From Rhodospirillaceae bacterium (GTDB lineage: Bacteria; Pseudomonadota; Alphaproteobacteria; SP197), in NCBI GenBank assembly GCA_018700655.1, contig JABIUG010000444.1:1-15507 (forward strand): a stretch of 15,507 bases of DNA. The letters run 5' to 3'. Shown here one piece after another: positions 1 to 5,925 of the stretch. Below the pieces are notes generated by a model. That model did not search any database, was not told the origin of the DNA, and saw only the letters and a program-made list of their open reading frames with translations. How positions within the stretch are numbered: position 1 is the stretch's first letter; every line of letters begins with the position of its first letter. The position numbers and the translations under genes were made by a program.

Positions 1-270
1 CGCCCCGATGCCTGGGGCATCCGGATCGAGAACCTTGTTGTCGTCGAAGAAGACGATGCAGACACCGAGCAGCCCATGCTCAGGCTCTCGACCATCACCA
101 AGGCGCCGATCGACCGCCGGCTTGTTGCGGTCGATGATCTCACCCGCGACGAAGCCGACTGGCTCGACGCCTACCATGCCGATGTCCGCGCGACCCTCAC
201 ACCGCTGGTCGATTCCGACACTGCCATCTGGCTCGCCGACGTCACCCGCCCGATCCGCGAAGGCGCATGA
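1..270 (+). CDS. Xaa-Pro aminopeptidase (M24B), C-terminal end, 5' truncated by window
   Basis: The window opens inside this gene in frame 1, and 89 codons remain before TGA at 268-270. The visible part starts with WGIRIENLVVVEE and continues through APIDRRLVAVDDLTRDEADWL, AYHADVR and IWLADVTRPI. This matches the end of the pita-bread metallopeptidase domain plus the short C-terminal module (Peptidase_M24_C type) of the long, about 600-residue, bacterial Xaa-Pro aminopeptidases. The Glu in GIRIEN corresponds to the last metal ligand of M24 enzymes. Such enzymes are cytoplasmic and remove an N-terminal residue that precedes proline. The other metal ligands lie outside the window, so activity cannot be judged. 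The next gene on this strand is also linked to a peptidase, but a structured repeat lies between them, so co-transcription is uncertain. Confidence 0.88.
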   Translation, partial: RPDAWGIRIENLVVVEEDDADTEQPMLRLSTITKAPIDRRLVAVDDLTRDEADWLDAYHADVRATLTPLVDSDTAIWLADVTRPIREGA

Positions 271-288
271 TGAGGATCAGTCATACTT

Positions 289-410
289 CCCCCTCTCCCC
301 TACGGAGTGAGGGGCGAGCGCCAACCAACCAACCCCCTCACCCGGCCGCGGCCAGGGCGCGGCTTGCGCCGCACCGGGCCTGCGCAGTCCTCTCCCCACA
401 GGGGAGAGGG
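289..410. repeat. Palindromic MITE-like intergenic repeat
   Basis: The ends are a perfect 11-bp inverted repeat: CCCTCTCCCCT at 291-301 and AGGGGAGAGGG at 400-410. Inside are nested complementary pairs: CCCGG 341-345 with CCGGG 374-378, and GCGGC 359-363 with GCCGC 368-372. There is also the perfect palindrome GGCCGCGGCC at 344-353. The right end can instead fold by itself as CCTCTCCCC-ACA-GGGGAGAGG (389-409), a 9-bp stem with a 3-nt loop. I see no convincing gene inside it. CCCTCTCCC...GGGAGAGGG repeats are scattered between genes in many alphaproteobacterial genomes. That this is a multi-copy element is inferred, because only one copy lies in the window. The right-end hairpin could also work as a processing or termination signal. 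Confidence 0.65.
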
Positions 411-442
411 ACAAAATGGACGATCGGCACAGGGGGCAGTGC

Positions 443-712
443 GTGAAACATGCTGGACCTGAAGCGCTCAACGCGCTGGAGCCGATGCTGGGGTCACTGC
501 GGCGCCTCGACAGGCTGAAAGAGAACAAACGCAGCGTATTCTACCGAAAATCACGCGCTTTCCTGCACTTTCACGAGGACCCCGCCGGACTGTACTGCGA
601 TGTCCGGCTCGACCCAGCCGACGACTTCGAACGATTTCGGGTGACAACCGATGACGAACGTACTGACCTGTTGAACAAGGTCGAAGCACTATTGAGAGAG
701 AGCCCGTTATGA
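443..712 (+). CDS. Small conserved-looking hypothetical protein (89 aa)
   Basis: I do not recognise a named family. The start chosen is GTG at 443, with AGGGGG at 431-436 and a 6-nt spacer. An in-frame ATG at 416 would add nine residues, but these lie immediately against the upstream repeat and look unlike protein sequence. The product is soluble, charged and lacks a signal peptide or membrane segment. It has a helical N-terminal part (GPEALNALEPMLGSLRRLD), a central block FYRKSRAFLHFHEDPAGLY followed by CDVRLD that looks like paired beta strands, and a C-terminal helix ending LLNKVEALLRESPL. The stop overlaps the next start as ATGA (709-712), so translation is probably coupled to the P1 aminopeptidase gene. 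No function is proposed. Base composition matches its neighbours. Confidence 0.72.
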   Translation: MKHAGPEALNALEPMLGSLRRLDRLKENKRSVFYRKSRAFLHFHEDPAGLYCDVRLDPADDFERFRVTTDDERTDLLNKVEALLRESPL

Positions 713-1845
713 CCAATCCGCTTCTCGCCACACCTTCGGGCAAAACCCGCGCACGGGCGCTCGGTATCCCGTTTGACGGTTTGCCCGGCGCCAACAACGC
801 AATCACCGATGTTCCCGGTGTCGAAGTCGGTTTTTGCACCCTGATCGAAGGCGAAGGTGGCCCGCTGGTGGTCGGCGAAGGTCCCGTGCGCACCGGCGTC
901 ACCGCGATCCTGCCCTGTGGCAAGGCACGTCCCGGTGCGCCGGTCTGGGCCGGCCAGCACAGCCTGAACGGTAATGGCGAACTCACCGGAAGTTGGTGGA
1001 TCGAGGAAGCGGGCAAGGCCGATGGCCCGATCACCATCACCAACACCCATTCCTGCGGCGTGGCGCGCGACGCGACGATCGAATGGCTGCACAAGTTCGC
1101 CGACAGCTATGGCGACGGCCCGAGCTGGGGCCTGCCGGTCGCGGGCGAGACCTATGACGGCTGGCTCAACGACATCAACGGCTTCCACGTCACCCGGGAG
1201 CATGTCTTCGAGGCGATCAACAATGCCGCCGGCGGTGCGTTGGAAGAAGGCAGCGTCGGCGGCGGCACGGGCATGATGCTCTATGGTCACAAGGGCGGGT
1301 CGGGCACGGCATCACGGCAGGTTGGCTATGAAGGTTCGGCCTACACGGTGGGCGCCTTCGTCCAGGCCAATTTCGGCCTGCGCTCCCAACTCACGATCGG
1401 CGGCATCCCGATGGCCGAACATCTGCCCGGTCCCGAACCCTATGCTTCCGATACCGGCTCGATCATCGCCATCGTGGCGACCGATGCACCGATCATTTCA
1501 CATCAGTGCAAACGGCTGACACGGCGAATTTCGCTCGGAGTCGGCAAGGGCGGCTCGATCTCGGGCCACGGCTCGGGCGACATCTTCATGGCCTTCACCA
1601 CGGCCGGTTCCGAAGCGCTCGACAGCCACGATCCCATTGTGAAAATCGATATGATTCCCGATCACCTGCTCGATCCCTTCTTCGAAGCGGTCATCCAGGC
1701 GGTCGACGAGGCGATCATGAACGTGCTGGCGGTCAGCGAGGAAATGGTCGGGATCGACAACCACCGGGCCGAAGCCCTCGACCGCGAGCGCCTGGTCGCC
1801 ACCCTCAAGAAATTCGGGCGCTACCGCGAACCGCCGGGGCTGTAG
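709..1845 (+). CDS. P1 family self-processing aminopeptidase (DmpA/BapA-like)
   Basis: This 378-residue protein is close in length to DmpA, the L-aminopeptidase/D-Ala-esterase of Ochrobactrum. The family is made as one chain that cleaves itself before a Ser, which then becomes the N-terminal nucleophile of the small subunit. Here Gly250-Ser251 in SDTGSIIAIVATDAP matches the known Gly249-Ser250 cleavage site. Other family blocks are NAITDVPGVEVG (30-41), the Asn-rich ITITNTHSCGVARD (108-121), SVGGGTGMM (182-190), VGAFVQANFG (214-223) and GSISGHGSGDIFMAF (282-296). The family releases N-terminal residues from peptides, some of them D- or beta-amino acids; the substrate here is unknown. No signal peptide is visible. 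ATG at 709 is preceded by GAGAGAGAG (694-702) and overlaps the upstream stop. The gene ends one base from the convergent dioxygenase stop, with no terminator between them. Confidence 0.93.
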   Translation: MTNPLLATPSGKTRARALGIPFDGLPGANNAITDVPGVEVGFCTLIEGEGGPLVVGEGPVRTGVTAILPCGKARPGAPVWAGQHSLNGNGELTGSWWIEEAGKADGPITITNTHSCGVARDATIEWLHKFADSYGDGPSWGLPVAGETYDGWLNDINGFHVTREHVFEAINNAAGGALEEGSVGGGTGMMLYGHKGGSGTASRQVGYEGSAYTVGAFVQANFGLRSQLTIGGIPMAEHLPGPEPYASDTGSIIAIVATDAPIISHQCKRLTRRISLGVGKGGSISGHGSGDIFMAFTTAGSEALDSHDPIVKIDMIPDHLLDPFFEAVIQAVDEAIMNVLAVSEEMVGIDNHRAEALDRERLVATLKKFGRYREPPGL

Positions 1846-1846
1846 C

Positions 1847-2469
1847 TCACGCCAACACGATATCGAAGGTGCCGATCTGTGCGTCGGGTTCATCGGGCAT
1901 CGCCGCAAACGGCACGACAACAGAGGATCGTTGAACCTCGGGGACACGACGCAGCAGGCCATCGCGTGCGTTGTCGGGTTCGTCTGCAAAGTACATCTGG
2001 GTCGTCAGATCCCTGAAGCCCGGCGCGATCACCTTGAAATGGAGATGGCGTGTGCGGCCGGGATAAAGACCGGGCAGGATCGTCTTGAAGCGGTAAGCGC
2101 CATCGGCAGCCGTCAGCATCTGGCCAAAACCTGGAACCCAGGGTCAACGGCAGCAGCGCTATGGTCGCCGGGATGGTGATAGCGCCCCTCTGCATTGGCC
2201 TGCCACAGCTCGACCCGCGCGGCTGGAATCACGGCGCCCGAAGCATCCAGCACACGCCCGACGACATGAATCACATCACCGCGTGCGCTGCCGTTTGATC
2301 CGGCAAACCGGGTCAGGTCGTTGTCTTCGTCAAGTGGAAGCTCCAGCGGATAGAACGGGCCGGCCGGCTGCGCAGGCGTGGTGATGAGCTGGGCAAAGCC
2401 GGTGCGGGGAACACTCGCGAGCCCTGCTGCTGCCAGAGCCATGAGATGGCGTCATGTGGTCGTTGTCAT
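1847..2469 (-). pseudogene. Intradiol ring-cleavage dioxygenase, disrupted by a nonsense codon and a frameshift
   Basis: Read through its lesions, this is a roughly 200-residue single-domain intradiol dioxygenase (protocatechuate/catechol dioxygenase family, non-haem Fe(III)) behind a Tat-type leader. ATG at 2469-2467 has AAGGA at 2475-2479. It reads MTTTT, then TGA (2454-2452), then RHLMALAAAGLASV. One change, CGA to TGA, would account for the stop; with Arg there the leader would be TRRHLMALAAAG. The second lesion is near 2130-2131: one frame ends DPGFQVLARC-stop and the other continues GQMLTAADGAYRF. Restoring one G gives DPGFQGFGQMLTAADG, the usual family sequence. The expected iron ligands remain: Tyr in GRYHHPGD, Tyr in PGLYPG, and both His in RHLHFKV. 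An internal ATG at 2442 could start a leaderless product, but the frameshift still removes three of the four ligands. A sequencing error at the frameshift cannot be excluded. Confidence 0.85.
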
Positions 2470-2597
2470 GCCTATCCTTGTGCAGAAGTGCGCGAACACA
2501 TCCAAATCGCAAATGCGCGACCATCAGGCTCTATTTCGATTGCGGTCGAATTGGGGCGGGCGCAATCATGGACCCGTTCGATGCCGGAGACGTGATC
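2470..2597. promoter_or_regulatory. Divergent intergenic region between dioxygenase and flavin monooxygenase genes
   Basis: These 128 bp separate two divergent starts and must hold both promoters if both genes are, or were, transcribed from here. No clear -35/-10 pair could be picked out. An imperfect dyad, TTCGA (2535-2539) and TCGAA (2546-2550) with a 6-nt spacer, is a weak operator candidate. GGAGA at 2586-2590 is the ribosome binding site of the plus-strand gene. No regulator gene adjoins the pair, so control by a linked LysR- or IclR-type regulator, often seen with aromatic catabolism genes, is not visible in this window. Confidence 0.4.
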
Positions 2598-3743
2598 ATG
2601 GTCGCCGAAAGCACAACCAGCGGCGCATCCACACAAAGCCCCCTGCCGCGCGCCCTGGAACAACCGTTGCTGATGGGCCTGTTCCTGCCCCTGCAGAGCG
2701 GCGCCTGGAACGCTTCGACCCTGCCGCGCTCGACCGACTGGTCGTTCGACTTCAACCTGCACTGCGCTTTAGAGGCTGAGCGCCTGGGCTTCGATCTTGT
2801 CTTTGGCCTTGGTCAATGGATGGGAAAGGGCGGTTACGGCGGTGCGATGCGTTACCGCGAACAGGCGCTCGACCCCCTGATGGCGACTGCCGGGATGGTC
2901 GCGCGGACGCAGCGCATTCCGCTGATCTCGACCGTCCACATCCTCTATGGCTGGCACCCGGTCCTGCTCGCCAAACTGGCATCAACTCTCGATCACATGA
3001 GCGGCGGGCGCTGGGGCATCAACGCGGTGTTCGGCTACAAACCCCGCGAACTGGCTCTCTTCGGCATGGAGGAGATCTCCTACGAAGATCGCGGTCCCAT
3101 GGTCGAGGAGTTCGTCACGATCATGGAACGCCTGTGGACCGAGGACGAGGAGTTCGCCTTCGAGGGCCGTCACTGGTCGACACAGGGAGCCTTTCTCGCA
3201 CCCAAACCACGATACGGGCGCCCGCTCATGGTCAACGCGGGAACCTCGCCGGCGGTGATCGACTACGCCGCGCGCCATTCCGACATCCTGTTCATCACGT
3301 CGCCCGGCGGCTCCGTGCCCAAGAACGCCTATGCCACGCTGCCCGCGCATACCGGCAGCATCAAGGAACGCGCGCGGCAACAGGGCAAGGACCTGAAACT
3401 CCTGATCCACCCCATGGTGATCTGCCGCGAGACCGAAAAGGAAGCCAAGGCCTATGCCTGGGCCGTGCTCGACCATGCCGACCCTGTCGTGGCCCAGGCT
3501 TTCACCGACAGCTTTCTCCAGGGCAAGCAGGCATCATGGAAAGCGACGGATTACGAAAGCACGGTGCTGGGCGGCAACGTCAACCTGATCGGCACACCCG
3601 TACAGATCGTCGATCACTTCCTCAAGCTGAAACAATGCGGTTGCGACGGCATTCAGGTGAGTTTCGTCGGCTTCGAACCCGATCTCGCCTTTTTCGGCGA
3701 ACAGGTCATCCCGTTGATGAAGGAAGCGGGCTTGCGGGTCTAG
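2598..3743 (+). CDS. LLM class flavin-dependent monooxygenase (bacterial luciferase-like)
   Basis: This 381-residue protein has the TIM-barrel sequence pattern of luciferase-like monooxygenases, which use FMNH2 from a partner reductase to oxidise organic substrates. Diagnostic blocks are LLMGLFLPLQSGAW near the N-terminus, FNLHCALEAERLGFDLVFGL, HPVLLAKLASTLDHMSGGRWGINAVFGY, YEDRGPMVEEFVTIMERLW, FLAPKPRYGRPLMVNAGTSP and VNLIGTPVQIVDHFLKLKQCG near the end. The arrangement most resembles the RutA / SfnG / alkanesulfonate monooxygenase branch. The actual substrate (pyrimidine, sulfone, sulfonate or other) cannot be told from sequence alone. The start is ATG 2598, backed by GGAGA with a 7-nt spacer; ATG 2568 would add ten residues and has a poorer site. 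No flavin reductase gene lies in the window. It is divergent from a dioxygenase pseudogene, so they may once have served one oxidative pathway. Confidence 0.9.
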   Translation: MVAESTTSGASTQSPLPRALEQPLLMGLFLPLQSGAWNASTLPRSTDWSFDFNLHCALEAERLGFDLVFGLGQWMGKGGYGGAMRYREQALDPLMATAGMVARTQRIPLISTVHILYGWHPVLLAKLASTLDHMSGGRWGINAVFGYKPRELALFGMEEISYEDRGPMVEEFVTIMERLWTEDEEFAFEGRHWSTQGAFLAPKPRYGRPLMVNAGTSPAVIDYAARHSDILFITSPGGSVPKNAYATLPAHTGSIKERARQQGKDLKLLIHPMVICRETEKEAKAYAWAVLDHADPVVAQAFTDSFLQGKQASWKATDYESTVLGGNVNLIGTPVQIVDHFLKLKQCGCDGIQVSFVGFEPDLAFFGEQVIPLMKEAGLRV

Positions 3744-3790
3744 AGCCCGATCGGCTCAGGTCGTTTCGACCTAACCCGTGAAACGGGCTC
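3743..3790. terminator. Three-hairpin palindromic element between convergent genes (probable bidirectional terminator or REP-like)
   Basis: The element begins at the last base of the monooxygenase stop codon. Three back-to-back hairpins are possible: GAGCC/GGCTC (3743-3747, 3753-3757), AGGTCG-TTT-CGACCT (3758-3772) and CCCGT-GAA-ACGGG (3775-3787). Alternatively the outer arms GAGCCCG (3743-3749) and CGGGCTC (3784-3790) pair and enclose the middle hairpin. It sits 23 bp from the ligA stop. On the minus strand, a CTTTTTCGAAGTTTT stretch comes before it rather than after it, so it lacks a classical U-tract for ligA. On the plus strand it is followed by CAAAA and A-runs. Terminator function is inferred from position between convergent genes; a repeated extragenic palindrome is an equal alternative. 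Confidence 0.55.
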
Positions 3791-3813
3791 CAAAACTTCG
3801 AAAAAGAGCAGCT

Positions 3814-5925
3814 TTATTTCTCTGCGATGAATTCCAGCCATTCGGTTTCGGTCATCACCGTCACACCCAGTTCCACGGCCTTTTTCAGTTTGGTACCGGC
3901 GCCGGGTCCGGCGACGACGAAATCGGTCCTGACCGAAACGGTTCCCGCCACCTTGGCGCCCAGCCCCTCGGCGCGGGCCTTGGCTTCCTGGCGTGTCATT
4001 TCCTCCAGCGAGCCCGTGAAAACGACGGTCTTGCCTGAGACCGGGGAGCCTCCGGTGGCCTGCTCGACCGCTTCAATCGTCAGGTGTTCGGCCAGGCCAT
4101 CGACAACCGCGAGATTGTGCGGTTCGTCGAAGAAATCGACGATAGCCGCGGCCACGGTCTCGCCGATGCCGTCGATATCGACCAGGTAAGTCCAGTCATC
4201 ACCCTCGCCGACCGTTGCCGTCGCCATCGCGATGCGGAAGGCCGTGAAATCGCCGTAGGTGCGCGCCAGCAGCCGGGCCGTGGTTTCACCGACATGGCGG
4301 ATGCCCAGCGCATTGATGAAACGATCGAGACCAATCGTGCGCCGTTCGTCGATCGCGGCGTAGAGATTGCGCACCGAGAGTTCGCCCCAACCCTCGAATT
4401 CGGCGATCGTGTTGCCTGCTTTCGTCGCCAGATCAAAGATATCGACGGGATTGCGGATCAGTTCCTGCTCCCAGAAAAATGTGATCTGCTTGTCTCCCAG
4501 CCCTTCGATATCAAAAGCCAGACGGCTGACAAAATGACGCAAGCGTTCGACCGCCTGGGCCGGACAGATCAGTCCGCCGGTACAACGCCGTGCGACATCG
4601 GGCTTGCCGGTCTTGGGATTGAGTTCGCGCACCGCATGGCTGCCGCAGACCGGACAGGTCTCAGGAAATACATAAGGTAGGGCATCGCTTGGCCGTTTCT
4701 CCAGAATAGGTCTGACGACCTGCGGGATCACATCGCCTGCCCGTTGCACCACCACGGTATCGCCGATCCAAACACCCTTGCGTTCGATCTCGTCCTCGTT
4801 GTGGAGCGTGGCGTTTGAAACAACGACGCCACCGACCGTAACCGGTTCCAGAATGGCAACCGGTGTCAGGCTGCCGGTGCGCCCGACCTGAATTCGGATA
4901 TCGGAAAGGATGGTCTGCGCCTGCTCAGCCGGGAACTTGTGTGCGATCGCCCAGCGTGGCGCACGGCTGACGAAGCCCAGACGGCTCTGCCAGTCGAGCC
5001 GGTCGACCTTGTAGACCACACCATCGATGTCATAGGGCAGGCCGGCGCGCATTTCGCCGATCGCACGATAGCGCTCCAGCAACCCGGCGACGTCGCGGCA
5101 CAGTTCGATCTCGGGATTGACCGGCAGGCCCCAGCTGCGAAACACATCAAGCATGCCGCTATGGGTATCGGCAGGCAGGGCGCTGACCTCCCCCCAGGTG
5201 TAGAGAAACAGCCGCAGGGGCCGCGACGCCGTAACCGTGACATCAAGCTGCCGCAGCGAACCGGCCGCGGCATTGCGCGGATTGGCAAAGCGCGCCTCGC
5301 CTGCTTCCTCACGGGTCTCGTTGAGCGTGAAGAAGTCATCACGGCGCAGATAGATCTCGCCGCGCACTTCGATCACATCGGGAACGTTGTTTCCCTGCAG
5401 GACCTTGGGCACTTCATCGATCGTCACGACATTGGCCGTGATGTCTTCGCCGGTCTGGCCGTCACCACGGGTCGCGGCGCGCGCGTATCGCCCCCCTTCG
5501 TAACGGATCGAGACGGCAAGGCCATCGATCTTGGGTTCGGCGACAACGGCAACCTCCTCTTCCTCGGAGAGGCCCAGGAAGCGCCTGACACGCTCGACAA
5601 AATCGGCGACATCTTCATCGTCGAAGGCATTGCCCAAAGACAGCATGGGGACCGAATGGGCCACGCTCGAAAACCCGGATGACGGCCGGGCTCCGACCCT
5701 GCGACTGGGGCTGTCGTCGCGCACCAGAGCGGGGAACAGTGCCTCCAGTGCGTCGTTGCGCCGGCGCAGACCGTCGTAATCCCCGTCGCTGATCTCGGGC
5801 GCATCCTTGTCGTGATAGAGCCTGTCGTGATGGCCGATTTCACTGGCCAGTGCTTTCAGTTCCGCTGCCGCTTCAGCCTCACCCAGGCTTTCGGGGGCAC
5901 GTTCGCGCAGTTCGGCCGCGCTCAT
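3814..5925 (-). CDS. ligA: NAD+-dependent DNA ligase LigA
   Basis: LigA seals nicks in duplex DNA during replication and repair, using NAD+ to adenylate an active-site Lys. At 703 residues it has slightly more than the usual length, with every domain in order. There is an N-terminal Ia region (HHDRLYHDKDAPEISDGDYD, about 31-51). The adenylation domain has nucleophile Lys132 in AEPKIDGLAVSIRYEGG and the later DGVVYKVDRLDW (301-312). The OB fold follows (VGRTGSLTPVA). A Cys4 zinc finger has C424, C427, C448 and C454. Helix-hairpin-helix repeats include ALGIRHVGETTARLLA (539-554). A C-terminal BRCT domain (about 626-703) begins with SGKTVVFTGSL. ATG 5925 overlaps the recN stop by 4 bp (ATGA), so the two genes are probably translated together. 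It is the last gene of the leftward block. Nothing essential is missing. Confidence 0.98.
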   Translation of the reverse strand: MSAAELRERAPESLGEAEAAAELKALASEIGHHDRLYHDKDAPEISDGDYDGLRRRNDALEALFPALVRDDSPSRRVGARPSSGFSSVAHSVPMLSLGNAFDDEDVADFVERVRRFLGLSEEEEVAVVAEPKIDGLAVSIRYEGGRYARAATRGDGQTGEDITANVVTIDEVPKVLQGNNVPDVIEVRGEIYLRRDDFFTLNETREEAGEARFANPRNAAAGSLRQLDVTVTASRPLRLFLYTWGEVSALPADTHSGMLDVFRSWGLPVNPEIELCRDVAGLLERYRAIGEMRAGLPYDIDGVVYKVDRLDWQSRLGFVSRAPRWAIAHKFPAEQAQTILSDIRIQVGRTGSLTPVAILEPVTVGGVVVSNATLHNEDEIERKGVWIGDTVVVQRAGDVIPQVVRPILEKRPSDALPYVFPETCPVCGSHAVRELNPKTGKPDVARRCTGGLICPAQAVERLRHFVSRLAFDIEGLGDKQITFFWEQELIRNPVDIFDLATKAGNTIAEFEGWGELSVRNLYAAIDERRTIGLDRFINALGIRHVGETTARLLARTYGDFTAFRIAMATATVGEGDDWTYLVDIDGIGETVAAAIVDFFDEPHNLAVVDGLAEHLTIEAVEQATGGSPVSGKTVVFTGSLEEMTRQEAKARAEGLGAKVAGTVSVRTDFVVAGPGAGTKLKKAVELGVTVMTETEWLEFIAEK

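Noticed and set aside
571..1290. A 239-codon minus-strand frame opposite the P1 peptidase gene and the small gene
   Set aside because: The P1 family blocks and the ATGA overlap support the plus strand; the antisense product is not recognisable.
1846..1846. Terminator between the convergent P1 peptidase and dioxygenase genes
   Set aside because: Only one base separates the stop codons, and no hairpin with a U-run is seen around it.
2126..2136. Programmed -1 frameshift in the dioxygenase
   Set aside because: The zero-frame codons at the junction are GTT TTG; slipping to GGT TTT gives poor P-site re-pairing, and no stimulatory hairpin was noticed. A deletion is simpler, especially with the second lesion.
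2452..2454. TGA in the dioxygenase leader read as selenocysteine
   Set aside because: It falls in a signal peptide at the twin-Arg position, where Sec makes no sense, and no SECIS-like hairpin follows.
2454..2597. Longer N-terminus for the flavin monooxygenase
   Set aside because: The extra residues (Cys/Arg-rich) do not resemble the family, and GGAGA points to ATG 2598.
2816..3781. A 321-codon frame overlapping the LLM monooxygenase on the same strand
   Set aside because: It is Arg/Pro-rich, has no family motifs, and is a +1 shadow of the monooxygenase.
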